64,000 bases of DNA from the NCBI RefSeq assembly GCF_900163755.1, contig NZ_FUKI01000002.1:21258-85257 (forward strand). The letters run 5' to 3'. This document shows positions 15,325 through 23,882 of the stretch, in pieces; positions within the stretch are counted from its first letter, which is position 1, and each line of letters opens with the position of its first letter. Both the position numbers and the translations under genes were made by a program. The DNA comes from Crenothrix polyspora. GTDB taxonomy: Bacteria; Pseudomonadota; Gammaproteobacteria; Methylococcales; Methylomonadaceae. The notes beneath the pieces are model-generated. The model worked only from the letters and a program-made list of their open reading frames with translations. It did not search any database and had not been told where the DNA came from.

Positions 15325-15717
15325 ATAAATCGGTTATCTTAGATACGGATATTGTCATTGAATTATTGCGGAAACAAAATGAAACCGTTCAAATATTATT
15401 GAGATTACAGGATAAAGGTTGTGAGTTTTATCTTTGCCCGATTGTTGTTGCTGAGGTTTACGCAGGGGCATTTATTCGAGAATATACTTTGATAGAGCGA
15501 TTTTTTTCGCATTGCAGACAACTGACAATCAACGAAGAAACAGGAAAAATCGCAGGGCTTTTATGCCAATCAATATCGCAAGGCTTTTTATAAAATTTCT
15601 CTGGAAGATTACTTGATTGCCGCTTGCGCCAAACAATATCAATTGTGTTTATGGACTCGTAACAAAAAGCATTATCCTATGCAGGATATTCAATTATTTG
15701 AGGACAACAATGTTTGA
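15321..15717 (+). pseudogene. VapC-type PIN toxin, frameshifted
   Basis: The first frame reads SVILDTDIVIELLRKQNETVQ with the first active-site Asp (LDTD), then CPIVVAEVYAGAF with the conserved Glu, and stops at 15593. From about 15560 the rest of the domain continues in the +1 frame: YANQYRKAFYKISLEDYLIAACAKQYQLCLWTRNKKHYP, then QDIQLFED, ending at 15717 just inside sufU. The two halves align end to end as one PIN domain with the C-terminal acidic residues in the second half. One extra base in the ctttta run at 15557-15562 accounts for the break. The toxin should be inactive unless frameshifting occurs; a sequencing error at this run is the alternative. Confidence 0.78.
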
Positions 15718-16162
15718 AGACCTACGCGACCTCTACCAAGAAGTCATTTTCGACCACAATCGTAACCCGCGCAATTTTCGCGTTATGGACAATGCCGACC
15801 GTAAAGTGGATGGCTTTAATCCCTTATGCGGCGACCGCCTAACGCTGTTTCTAAAAATGGACGGTGATAAGATTGTCGATGCCTGTTTCCAAGGTTCTGG
15901 CTGCGCCATATCAACGGCATCGGTGTCCTTGATGACAGAAATCATCAAAGACAAAACCGAAGCTGAAGCCGATGCCTTGTTTAAGCTGTTTCATGAAATG
16001 ACTACCGGAAAAGAGGAACATATCAACCTGGAAGCTGTTGGCAAATTGGCGGTTTTGGCTGGTGTGCGTGAATATCCGGCGCGGGTGAAATGTGCGACCT
16101 TGGCTTGGCATACGTTGGATGCGGCGTTAAAAAATGAAACGCAAGCCATCTCCACTGAATAA
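15710..16162 (+). CDS. sufU: Fe-S scaffold/sulfur transfer protein SufU
   Basis: A 150-residue NifU/IscU-like protein of the SUF system that receives sulfur from SufS. It carries LCGDRLTLFLKMDGDKIVDACFQGSGCAISTASVSLMTE with the two N-terminal cysteines, and VKCATLAWHTL with the third. The frame is open back to 15617, but the upstream part is the tail of the vapC remnant. The ATG at 15710 begins the conserved MFEDLRDLYQEVI and is the real start. A second damaged copy of these first codons lies at 14797. Confidence 0.93.
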   Translation: MFEDLRDLYQEVIFDHNRNPRNFRVMDNADRKVDGFNPLCGDRLTLFLKMDGDKIVDACFQGSGCAISTASVSLMTEIIKDKTEAEADALFKLFHEMTTGKEEHINLEAVGKLAVLAGVREYPARVKCATLAWHTLDAALKNETQAISTE

Positions 16163-16939
16163 ATGCTTATAGAGTCACCTTATGTAGGAAAGTTGGCAGT
16201 TCTGTACGAAGGCAATGGTGATCTGACTGTTTTTCAGCAATTGGCAGACCGTCTTGCTGTGCCACTGAAACAAGTTGATGATCCCGTCAAACAGGAAGCT
16301 TTTTTTCTAAGCTGGCGCGACGGCTGCCTAAAACTGCTCGATAAAGAACTGCTGAAAAAAGGGGGGTTAACGGTTGAAATTGAACCGCGTCCCGGTGAAC
16401 AACGTTCCTGGCCTGCACCTAAAGACGGTGCGTTGGCACAAGCTTTGGGACGAAAAACCAAAACCATTGTTGATGCCACTACCGGCTGGGGACAGGATAG
16501 TCTGCATATTTTCCGTATGGGTTATGATGTAACGTGTATGGAACGTTCGCCAATAATGACCGAGTTATTGGCTGATGGCTTTACTCGTTTGGCGCAACTG
16601 GACTGGATGCAGCGTCTACAATTAATCCCCCCACAATTACTTACTGGCAATGCTATCGATTTATTGGCAAGCCTGGACAATGCGCCAGATTGCATCTATC
16701 TTGACCCTATGTTCCCCCCTAAACGTAAGAAATCCGCCTTGGCCAAAAAGTCCATGACGGTATTACGTGATCTCTTGGGTGATGACCAGGATAAAGACCA
16801 ATTATTTGCTGCCGCGTTACAGGCAACAGGCAGGCGAGTGGTGGTGAAAAGTCCTGATGATGCCGAATCGTTAGGTGGTAAACCAAACGAAAGTTATCAT
16901 GGTAAATTATTACGTTACGATGTGTATTTTAAAGGGTGA
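16163..16939 (+). CDS. rsmJ: 16S rRNA (guanine-1516-N2)-methyltransferase
   Basis: A 258-residue class I methyltransferase matching RsmJ, which modifies G1516 in 16S rRNA. Clear signals are the cofactor motif VDATTGWGQDSLHIFRMGYDVTCMERSP and the catalytic YLDPMFPPKRKKSALAKKSM. Its ATG follows the sufU stop without a gap, so it is in the suf transcript. No regulatory signal specific to it is visible. Confidence 0.92.
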   Translation: MLIESPYVGKLAVLYEGNGDLTVFQQLADRLAVPLKQVDDPVKQEAFFLSWRDGCLKLLDKELLKKGGLTVEIEPRPGEQRSWPAPKDGALAQALGRKTKTIVDATTGWGQDSLHIFRMGYDVTCMERSPIMTELLADGFTRLAQLDWMQRLQLIPPQLLTGNAIDLLASLDNAPDCIYLDPMFPPKRKKSALAKKSMTVLRDLLGDDQDKDQLFAAALQATGRRVVVKSPDDAESLGGKPNESYHGKLLRYDVYFKG

Positions 16940-16942
16940 TGG

Positions 16943-17263
16943 ATGTCTGATTGGGTAGATGTTGTGGCTGAAAATGCCTTGGCTAATGGCGAACATGCTG
17001 TTGTGGATGTTGATGGCACAGAAGTAGCCATCTTTAAAATAGACGGCCAGTTTTACGCCATAGAAGATGTCTGTAGCCACGACAGAGCAGAAATTGCCAG
17101 TGGCGAGCTGGAAGGTGATGAGATCGTTTGCCCACGGCACGGCGCACGCTTTTGCGTGAAAACCGGCAAGGTGTTGTGTGCTCCCGCTTATGAAGATATT
17201 GCTTGTTTTCCAGTGCGTATTGACAAGGGTACGGTTCAGGTTAGGGATGATCGCTGGGATTAA
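16943..17263 (+). CDS. Rieske-type [2Fe-2S] ferredoxin
   Basis: A 106-residue Rieske protein with the two cluster motifs C-S-H (VCSHDRAE, residues about 42-44) and CPRHGARF. It is of the small soluble class annotated as ferredoxin subunits of ring-hydroxylating oxygenases and often found at the end of suf operons. No oxygenase is nearby, so a role in electron supply for cluster assembly or an unrelated redox job is possible. It starts three bases after rsmJ. Confidence 0.85.
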   Translation: MSDWVDVVAENALANGEHAVVDVDGTEVAIFKIDGQFYAIEDVCSHDRAEIASGELEGDEIVCPRHGARFCVKTGKVLCAPAYEDIACFPVRIDKGTVQVRDDRWD

Positions 17264-17298
17264 ATGCAGCTGAAAATGAAAGATAACAGAGCAGGGCT

Positions 17299-18276
17299 AT
17301 GAAATTACACGATGACAAGCTTCGCGCCTTAGGCTTGGCGGTAATCCAGGTGGAAGCACAAGCTATTGCTGCGTTGGCAGAGCGTATCAATGCTGAATTC
17401 GTCACTGCCTGTAAGTTGATGTTTGCTTGCTCAGGACGGGTGGTGGTGACCGGGATGGGCAAATCTGGCCATATTGCCGGAAAAATTGCCGCTACCTTGG
17501 CCAGTACCGGAACACCGGCTTTTTTTGTCCATCCAGGTGAAGCCAGCCACGGCGATTTGGGCATGATTACCCAGCAGGATGTGGTGTTGGCGCTGTCCAA
17601 TTCTGGTGAAACAGAAGAGATTGTTAAAATCCTGCCCATTATCAAACGACTGGGCGTAGCCTTGATTGCCATGACGGGTAATCCGGCATCCACACTCGCG
17701 CAAGAAGCTACCGTGCATATCAACGTCAGCGTCGCCCAGGAGGCTTGTCCACTGGGGCTTGCGCCTACCTCAAGCACTACCGCTGCTTTGGTTATGGGCG
17801 ATGCCTTGGCGGTGTCCTTGCTGGAAGCACGCGGTTTTACCCGCGATGATTTTGCACTGTCGCACCCTGGCGGCAGTTTGGGTAAGCGACTATTGCTGCG
17901 GGTTAGTGATATTATGCACGTAGGTGATAGCATCCCAATTGTGCCTGTATCGGCATTGATCGCTACGGTGTTGCTGGAAATGACCGAGAAAAAACTAGGC
18001 ATGACGGCAATTGTTGATGCTGAGCGTCGGATGCTGGGTATTTTTACCGATGGTGATTTGCGGCGTATGTTGGCAAAAACGTTAGATATTCATCAAACAA
18101 CTATTGCACAAGTAATGACCACTGACTGTACGGTCATTGGTGCCGATATCTTGGCGGCGGAAGCCATGCAAATTATGGAACGTAAAAAAATTAATGCGTT
18201 AATCGTTGTGGATGAAGAGCGACGCGCGGTAGGGGCATTAAACATGCACGATTTAATTCGAGCGGGTATTATCTGA
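17299..18276 (+). CDS. kdsD: D-arabinose 5-phosphate isomerase
   Basis: A 325-residue enzyme converting ribulose 5-phosphate to arabinose 5-phosphate, the first step to Kdo of LPS. It has a SIS sugar-isomerase domain (VVVTGMGKSGHIAGKIAATLASTGTPAFFVHPGEASHGDLGM and ALSNSGETEE) and a pair of CBS domains in the C-terminal half. The stop overlaps the kdsC ATG. It heads a conserved Kdo/Lpt operon. Confidence 0.95.
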   Translation: MKLHDDKLRALGLAVIQVEAQAIAALAERINAEFVTACKLMFACSGRVVVTGMGKSGHIAGKIAATLASTGTPAFFVHPGEASHGDLGMITQQDVVLALSNSGETEEIVKILPIIKRLGVALIAMTGNPASTLAQEATVHINVSVAQEACPLGLAPTSSTTAALVMGDALAVSLLEARGFTRDDFALSHPGGSLGKRLLLRVSDIMHVGDSIPIVPVSALIATVLLEMTEKKLGMTAIVDAERRMLGIFTDGDLRRMLAKTLDIHQTTIAQVMTTDCTVIGADILAAEAMQIMERKKINALIVVDEERRAVGALNMHDLIRAGII

Positions 18277-18830
18277 TGACGACAATGGATTCTTCGATAA
18301 ATGTGTCAGACGCGGTGCTTGAAAAAGCCAAGCAGCTAAAATTACTGATTTTAGATGTTGACGGTGTATTAACCGATGGCCGTTTATTTTTTGATGATCA
18401 AGGTAAAGAATATAAGTGCTTTCATGCGCGGGATGGCCACGGTATTAAGCTGTTAAGGCAAACCGGCGTAGAAGTGGCGGTTATTTCAGGGCGTAAATCT
18501 AATTCTGTTGCTTTACGTATGCAAAGTTTGGGTATTGAACATGTCTACCAAGGCTTTGAAAATAAAATTGCCGCATTAGATGAAATTATTTTAAAAACAG
18601 GCATAATGCCGGAGCAAATGGCGCACGTAGGTGATGATTTGTTGGATTTGCCTATTATGATTCGGGTGGGTTTGGCTATTGCGGTGAGTGATGCCAACTT
18701 TGTCGTTAAACAATGGGCGGATTGGTGTACTGGCTTACCGGGTGGGCTGGGTGCAGTACGCGAAGTATGTGATTTTATTATGCAAGCACAGGACAGTTTT
18801 GATAAGGTGTTGAGTCAGTATTTAAAATGA
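18276..18830 (+). CDS. kdsC: 3-deoxy-manno-octulosonate-8-phosphatase
   Basis: A 184-residue HAD-family phosphatase that removes phosphate from Kdo-8-phosphate. HAD motifs are LLILDVDGVLTDGRLFFDD, VISGRKS and HVGDDLLDLPIM. The first ATG overlaps the kdsD stop; a second at 18285 is possible. The stop overlaps the lptC ATG by four bases. Confidence 0.93.
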   Translation: MTTMDSSINVSDAVLEKAKQLKLLILDVDGVLTDGRLFFDDQGKEYKCFHARDGHGIKLLRQTGVEVAVISGRKSNSVALRMQSLGIEHVYQGFENKIAALDEIILKTGIMPEQMAHVGDDLLDLPIMIRVGLAIAVSDANFVVKQWADWCTGLPGGLGAVREVCDFIMQAQDSFDKVLSQYLK

Positions 18831-19399
18831 GTTATTTACAAGGTAAATACAGCTATCTGTTGGTTGCGGTTATTGCGCTGCTGAGTTGGTGGTTAGTGAA
18901 GCTGACGGTAGTTGAAATGCTTGCAGGTCGTGAAGACGTTGCCCACAGTGCTGATTATTTCAGCAGTGGTTATACCAAATGGGAAATGTCTAAAACCGGC
19001 GCGTTAAAAACGCTGCTGCGAGCAGATAAAATGCTGCATTACAAAGATGACGGCACTGTGCATTTAGATAAACCAGTCATGTCTTTTTATAACGCTAAAA
19101 CACCACCTTGGGTGATTAGGTCAGCAACAGGGATCGTTTCGGCGGACGGTAAAACAATTTTTTTAAATGGCAACGCCATTATTGACAGAGCGAAGGCGGA
19201 AGGTGTTCGTCCTGTGACTATTAATACCAGTAATTTAAAAGTAAATCCGGAAACCAGCTATGCAGAAACTGCTGATGGCGCGGAGTTAATCAGTTTGCCG
19301 CAACGCACCACAGGCATTGGTATGAAGCTGGTTTATGTTGAACCGATACGGGTGGAATTGCTCGCCAAAGTGCGAGGACATTATGAGACAAAAAAATAA
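18827..19399 (+). CDS. lptC: LPS export protein LptC
   Basis: A 190-residue bitopic inner-membrane protein: one N-terminal transmembrane helix (about residues 9-28) and a periplasmic beta-jellyroll. It connects LptB2FG to LptA in the LPS bridge. Divergent in sequence as usual for LptC; the position between kdsC and lptA supports the call. Its 3' end overlaps lptA by 17 bases. Confidence 0.88.
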   Translation: MSYLQGKYSYLLVAVIALLSWWLVKLTVVEMLAGREDVAHSADYFSSGYTKWEMSKTGALKTLLRADKMLHYKDDGTVHLDKPVMSFYNAKTPPWVIRSATGIVSADGKTIFLNGNAIIDRAKAEGVRPVTINTSNLKVNPETSYAETADGAELISLPQRTTGIGMKLVYVEPIRVELLAKVRGHYETKK

Positions 19400-19913
19400 T
19401 AAATTAGCTGTTTTTTGTAATATTGCCTTATGCGTTGCACTGAGTATAACGGATGCTAAGGCTTTAGAAACTGATTCCGAACAACCGATAACTATTGATT
19501 CCAATACGGCAACTTACGATGATAAAACCGCAACCAGTATTTACACTGGTAATGTGGTATCTATACAGGGCAGTATTCATGTTACTTCAGATCAACTGGT
19601 GGTTTATTTTAAAGACGGTGATGCTGAAAAGCTGGTTTTTACCGGTAAAAAAGCAAAATTCAGCCAAACACCCAGTGTGGGAGCAAAAGATATTACTGGC
19701 GAAGCGTTAACCGGTGAATATTATCCGAAAAAAAATCTGCTGGTATTAATTGACGAAGCCACGGTTTGGCAGGGAGCAGGTTCTTATGCCAGTCAAATTA
19801 TTAAATATGACAGCAAAAATTCTGTCGTTAAAGCCGGAGAAAAAACCTCCGATTCCAAGGTACATGTCGTATTGCAACCTAAAAATAAAGCGCCAGCAAA
19901 ACCGACACCTTAA
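19383..19913 (+). CDS. lptA: LPS transport periplasmic protein LptA
   Basis: A 176-residue secreted protein with a signal peptide (about residues 1-24, ending near DAKA) and the OstA-like beta-jellyroll: QPITIDSNTATYDDKTATSIYTGNVVSIQGSI. It forms the periplasmic bridge for LPS. The frame is open from 19335, but the ATG at 19383 directly precedes the signal peptide and was chosen. It overlaps lptC and ends three bases before lptB. Confidence 0.9.
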   Translation: MRQKNNKLAVFCNIALCVALSITDAKALETDSEQPITIDSNTATYDDKTATSIYTGNVVSIQGSIHVTSDQLVVYFKDGDAEKLVFTGKKAKFSQTPSVGAKDITGEALTGEYYPKKNLLVLIDEATVWQGAGSYASQIIKYDSKNSVVKAGEKTSDSKVHVVLQPKNKAPAKPTP

Positions 19914-19916
19914 ATT

Positions 19917-20642
19917 ATGACGCGACTTGCAGCAACTGATCTGATTAAAACCTACAATAAACGCAATGTGGTTGATGGCGTGTCTTTACATGTTGATACC
20001 GGTGAGGTGGTGGGATTATTAGGGCCTAATGGTGCAGGTAAAACCACCGGTTTTTATATGTTGGTTGGGCTGGTTAAAGCCGATGCCGGTGAAATTCTAT
20101 TAAATGAGACTATAATTACGCATTACCCGATGCACGTTAGAGCAATTAAAGGTATTGGTTATTTGCCGCAAGAGCCTTCGGTGTTTCGTAAATTAACAGT
20201 AGCCGATAATTTACGGGCGGTTATGCAAATTCAATCGACTGCCAGTGAAGGACAAATTGAGTTAGCGATTGAGGAATTATTAGAAGAGTTTCATATTCCG
20301 CATTTACGCAATCAATTAGCCTTGAGTTTGTCGGGCGGAGAGCGACGACGGGTTGAGATAGCACGCGCCTTGGCTACTCATCCGCAGTTTATATTACTGG
20401 ATGAGCCTTTTGCCGGCGTTGATCCTATTTCTGTAGAAGATATTAAAAAAATTATACAGCATTTAAAAGAGCGTGGTATTGGTGTCTTAATTACTGAACA
20501 TAACGTCAGGGAAACTTTAGCTATTTGTGACCGAGCGTATATAATCAATAATGGTCGGGTGATTGCCGAAGGCGGCGCGAATGCTATTGTTGCTAACGAA
20601 GAAGTACGTAAGGTGTATCTGGGTAATAATTTTAGTCTTTAA
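19917..20642 (+). CDS. lptB: LPS export ATPase LptB
   Basis: A 241-residue ABC ATPase driving LPS extraction from the inner membrane. Walker A is [13 protein letters not shown], the signature is [15 protein letters not shown] and Walker B is [18 protein letters not shown] and [12 protein letters not shown] are typical of LptB. Follows lptA at three bases. Confidence 0.96.
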   Translation: MTRLAATDLIKTYNKRNVVDGVSLHVDTGEVVGLLGPNGAGKTTGFYMLVGLVKADAGEILLNETIITHYPMHVRAIKGIGYLPQEPSVFRKLTVADNLRAVMQIQSTASEGQIELAIEELLEEFHIPHLRNQLALSLSGGERRRVEIARALATHPQFILLDEPFAGVDPISVEDIKKIIQHLKERGIGVLITEHNVRETLAICDRAYIINNGRVIAEGGANAIVANEEVRKVYLGNNFSL

Positions 20643-20671
20643 GTTCAAAACCGTAACATATTGATGACACA

Positions 20672-22117
20672 ATGAAACAGTCTATACAAATCCGTTTAAG
20701 TCAGCAGTTGACCATGACGCCGCAACTACAGCAGGCGATTAAGTTGTTGCAGATGTCAACCTTGGATTTGCAACAGGAAATTCAACAGGCGTTAGATTCT
20801 AATATGATGTTGGAAATAGACGATGATGATAATACTTTCCAATTAGGGATGGGAGATGCGCTAAAAACTGACAGCATTGATACTGTGTTATCCGATGATA
20901 ATTTACAGATCAGTATGCCCGATGAGTTACCGATAGATTCTTCATGGGAGGATACCTATGAGCAGACTTTTGAAGGCGGTACACATACAGCAGAACTTAC
21001 TGAGTTTGAATCACAGCGTAGCCAAGCTGCAACGTTGCAAGAGCATTTGTTGTGGCAGTTGGAATTAACCCGATTTTCAGAATCCGATCATGCCATTGCG
21101 ATGGCAATTATTGATTCCATTAATGAAGATGGTTATTTAATGGCCAGTACTGAGGACATTTGCCAAGGTTTGCAAAGTCAGATGGACGACCTTGAGTTGG
21201 ATGAAGTCAATGCGGTGCTGCACAGAATTCAGCAATTTGATCCTACCGGTGTGGCGGCAGTTAATTTGAGTGATTGCTTGCGTTTACAGTTATTACAATT
21301 GCCTGATACGACAGCGTATAAAACCGAAGCGTTGTTAGTGGTATCTAAGTATTTAAATTTACTGGCCAGTCACGATCAAGTTAAATTGATGCATGTAACT
21401 CAATTGGGTGAACGTCAGTTAAATTTGGTTGTCGCACTGATTAGAACGCTAGATCCAAAACCAGGTGCTAAAATACAGGAATCTGATTCCGAATATGTAA
21501 TTCCCGATGTGTATGTCACTAAGCACAGTGGTGTATGGCAAGTAAGCCTAAATCCAGAGATTGCACCTAAGTTACGTATTAATCCGTTTTATTCTACTTT
21601 AATTAAACGTGCGGATAGCGGCAAAGATAATACCAGTATGAAGGATCATTTACAGGAAGCACGTTGGTTTATTAAAAGTTTACACAGCCGTAATGATACC
21701 TTATTGCGCGTCGCACGCAGTATTGTGTCCAAGCAAGAGGCTTTTCTTGAAAATGGTTCTATTGCTATGAAACCAATGATATTGAAAGCGATTGCCGAGG
21801 AATTGTCTTTACATGAATCAACAATTTCCAGAGTAACAACACAAAAATTCATGCATACTCCAAATGGTATAGTAGAATTTAAATACTTCTTTTCCAGTCA
21901 TGTTTCGACTGAAGAAGGAGGTGAGTGTTCATCTACGGCTATCAGGGCTTTTATTAAAGAATTGGTCAGTAGTGAAAATCCAATAAAACCGCTAAGCGAT
22001 AGCAAGATGTCTGATCTATTAAAAGACAGAGGTATTAATGTGGCGAGAAGGACGATCGCAAAATACCGCGAAGCTATGTTTATCGCACCATCAAACGAGA
22101 GAAAGCGTATTTTATAG
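20672..22117 (+). CDS. rpoN: RNA polymerase sigma-54 factor
   Basis: A 481-residue sigma-54. The activator-interacting region I is MKQSIQIRLSQQLTMTPQLQQAIKLLQMSTLDLQQEI; the RpoN box near the C-terminus reads ARRTIAKYREAM, the hallmark that contacts the -24 element. It depends on bacterial enhancer-binding proteins such as the NtrC-type regulator at 60933. It lies 29 bases after lptB, the conserved order in gammaproteobacteria. Confidence 0.96.
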   Translation: MKQSIQIRLSQQLTMTPQLQQAIKLLQMSTLDLQQEIQQALDSNMMLEIDDDDNTFQLGMGDALKTDSIDTVLSDDNLQISMPDELPIDSSWEDTYEQTFEGGTHTAELTEFESQRSQAATLQEHLLWQLELTRFSESDHAIAMAIIDSINEDGYLMASTEDICQGLQSQMDDLELDEVNAVLHRIQQFDPTGVAAVNLSDCLRLQLLQLPDTTAYKTEALLVVSKYLNLLASHDQVKLMHVTQLGERQLNLVVALIRTLDPKPGAKIQESDSEYVIPDVYVTKHSGVWQVSLNPEIAPKLRINPFYSTLIKRADSGKDNTSMKDHLQEARWFIKSLHSRNDTLLRVARSIVSKQEAFLENGSIAMKPMILKAIAEELSLHESTISRVTTQKFMHTPNGIVEFKYFFSSHVSTEEGGECSSTAIRAFIKELVSSENPIKPLSDSKMSDLLKDRGINVARRTIAKYREAMFIAPSNERKRIL

Positions 22118-22164
22118 TTATAAAAACCTACTCTATTCATTCATTAACATCAGGAGTTTATTCC

Positions 22165-22455
22165 ATGCAAGTTAGCATTACAGGTCATCATTTAGAAGTA
22201 ACCGAGTCTTTAAAAACGTATGTCGATGCCAAATTTGAAAAATTGGCACGGCATTTTGATAATGTTACCGATGTGCATGTTATCTTGAGTGTCGAAAAGT
22301 TAGTGCAAAAAGCAGAAGCAACGCTACAACTCAGTGGTGCTAAATTATTTGCTGAAGATCATCAGGAAGATATGTACGCCGCTATTGATGAAATGGTTGA
22401 TAAATTGGATCGTCAGATTACCAAGCATAAAGAAAAAACGGGCAGTCATCGATAG
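22165..22455 (+). CDS. hpf: Ribosome hibernation promoting factor
   Basis: A 96-residue short HPF/YfiA-type protein (MQVSITGHHLEVTESLKTYVDAKFEKLARHF). It binds the 30S decoding region and promotes 100S dimer formation in stationary phase. The length matches short HPF of gammaproteobacteria. It follows rpoN, as expected, and is followed by a terminator-like hairpin. Confidence 0.92.
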   Translation: MQVSITGHHLEVTESLKTYVDAKFEKLARHFDNVTDVHVILSVEKLVQKAEATLQLSGAKLFAEDHQEDMYAAIDEMVDKLDRQITKHKEKTGSHR

Positions 22456-22471
22456 TATTTTTAAGTAGCGT

Positions 22472-22503
22472 AAGGCTCAAGGGATGTGTACTTGGGCCTT
22501 TTT
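22472..22503 (+). terminator. Intrinsic terminator or attenuator between hpf and rapZ
   Basis: AAGGCTCAAG at 22472-22481 pairs with CTTGGGCCTT at 22491-22500 (one G-U pair) across a nine-base loop, followed by a T-run. It ends 11 bases before the rapZ ATG, so some transcription must read through or rapZ must have another promoter. Confidence 0.65.
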
Positions 22504-22514
22504 AAACACAGATT

Positions 22515-23372
22515 ATGAAACTCTTAATTGTTAGTGGTCTTTCGGGGTCAGGTAAAAGTATTGTCTTAGATACTTTAGAGGATTGTGGTTACTATTGTAT
22601 TGATAATTTGCCGGTATTATTACTGGAAGATTTTATTAATGACGTGATGTTGGTTGATAGCAAAACTTACGCAAAAACCGCGATTGGCATTGATGCTAGA
22701 AATCAGAGTGCTAGTTTAGTAAATTTTTCTGATAGTTTGGACTTGATACGTAGCAAAGGTATACACTGCGAAATTGTTTTTATGCAGGCGGATGAGTACG
22801 CGCTGTTAAAGCGCTACAGTGAAACGCGGCGCAAGCACCCGCTCACTGATACCAAGATACCGCTTACCGAAGCGATAAAAATTGAGAAAGAGATGCTGAG
22901 CCCAGTGTCCAGACATGCCAGCGTGGTGATTGATACTAGTCGTACGAACTATCATCAATTACGTGAGTTGATACGAGAGCAAGTGGGTGAACGTAATATT
23001 CAGCATATTTCTTTGCAGTTCCAGTCATTTGGTTTTAAGAACGGTGTGCCGTTAGATGCGGATTTTATCTTTGATGCCCGTAGCTTACCTAATCCGTATT
23101 GGATTCCGGAATTGCGGGCATTTTCTGGTAAGGATCAGCCAGTGATTGATTTTCTTAAAAATCAAGTTTTGGTTGCAGAGTTGTTTTATGACATTAACTC
23201 TTTTCTTGCACGCTGGATACCGCGATTTGAGGCGGAGGGACGCAGTTATTTAACTGTGGCAATTGGCTGTACAGGCGGTCAGCACCGCTCGGTGTATTTG
23301 GTTGAGAGTTTAGTTGAGTGTTTTAATAGCAGTTCGTTGAATGTTATTGTGCGACACCGTGATATGCATTAG
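22515..23372 (+). CDS. rapZ: RNase adapter / nucleotide-binding protein RapZ
   Basis: A 285-residue protein. The N-terminal P-loop is VSGLSGSGKSIVLDTLEDCGYYCIDNLP; the C-terminal domain has FKNGVPLDADFIFDARSLPNPYW and the conserved IGCTGGQHRSVYL. RapZ guides RNase E to the GlmZ small RNA in E. coli. In that species ptsN lies between hpf and rapZ; here ptsN is missing from this position. Confidence 0.94.
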   Translation: MKLLIVSGLSGSGKSIVLDTLEDCGYYCIDNLPVLLLEDFINDVMLVDSKTYAKTAIGIDARNQSASLVNFSDSLDLIRSKGIHCEIVFMQADEYALLKRYSETRRKHPLTDTKIPLTEAIKIEKEMLSPVSRHASVVIDTSRTNYHQLRELIREQVGERNIQHISLQFQSFGFKNGVPLDADFIFDARSLPNPYWIPELRAFSGKDQPVIDFLKNQVLVAELFYDINSFLARWIPRFEAEGRSYLTVAIGCTGGQHRSVYLVESLVECFNSSSLNVIVRHRDMH

Positions 23373-23385
23373 CGACTGCGGCTAT

Positions 23386-23433
23386 CAACTTAAAATGGAA
23401 CAAAAAATCTGCATTTTGTACCCGCTTAAGTTG
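23386..23433. other. Hairpin after rapZ
   Basis: CAACTTAA at 23386-23393 is perfectly complementary to TTAAGTTG at 23426-23433, and an inner AAAATG/CATTTT pair extends the structure. It lies 14 bases downstream of rapZ. No strong T-run follows; it may end the rapZ transcript. Confidence 0.4.
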
Positions 23434-23492
23434 GCAGTTAGTTTTAGAAGCCTTGGCTTTTTGGGCGGCCAACATAAGGCGGAACGCCCATT

Positions 23493-23543
23493 GCCCTGAG
23501 CTTGTCGAAGCACTTATGGCTCATGGTTCGACAAGCTCAGGGC
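23493..23543. repeat. REP-like palindrome with GAGCTTGTCGAAG core
   Basis: GCCCTGAGCTTGTCGAAG at 23493-23510 faces its complement TTCGACAAGCTCAGGGC at 23527-23543 across a short loop. The same core occurs at 34663, 42950, 54230 and 60815. It lies in the convergent gap between rapZ and minE. Confidence 0.85.
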
Positions 23544-23594
23544 GCTTTTAAAATTGTCCCGTTTTAGGTAGTCTAAATACGTCGCTGGAAATGA

Positions 23595-23882
23595 TTATTT
23601 ACCCAAGATTGATTTAGTTTTCTTTTTGTCATTATCATCAGGTAACATGATATTGAGTTCTAATGTTTCTTGGTGTTCATCCTGCTCAAAGTTAATAAAA
23701 ATGGCATCTTGGGTGACATTGGTATATTTCCGAACAACATTCAGCAGTTCGTCTTGCAGCTCTGGCAAATAGGAAGGTTGGTTTTTGGATGTGCGCTCGT
23801 GAGCGACCAAAATTTGTAGCCTCTCCTTGGCTAGAGATGCTGAACTGGTCTTAGACGTTTTAAAATAATCCAGCAAACTCAT
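23595..23882 (-). CDS. minE: Cell division topological specificity factor MinE
   Basis: A 95-residue protein. The N-terminal amphipathic MSLLDYF and the MinD-binding helix region (KERLQILVAHERTSKNQPSYLPELQDELL) match MinE. It drives pole-to-pole MinCD oscillation. Its start overlaps the last base of minD. Confidence 0.93.
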   Translation of the reverse strand: MSLLDYFKTSKTSSASLAKERLQILVAHERTSKNQPSYLPELQDELLNVVRKYTNVTQDAIFINFEQDEHQETLELNIMLPDDNDKKKTKSILGK

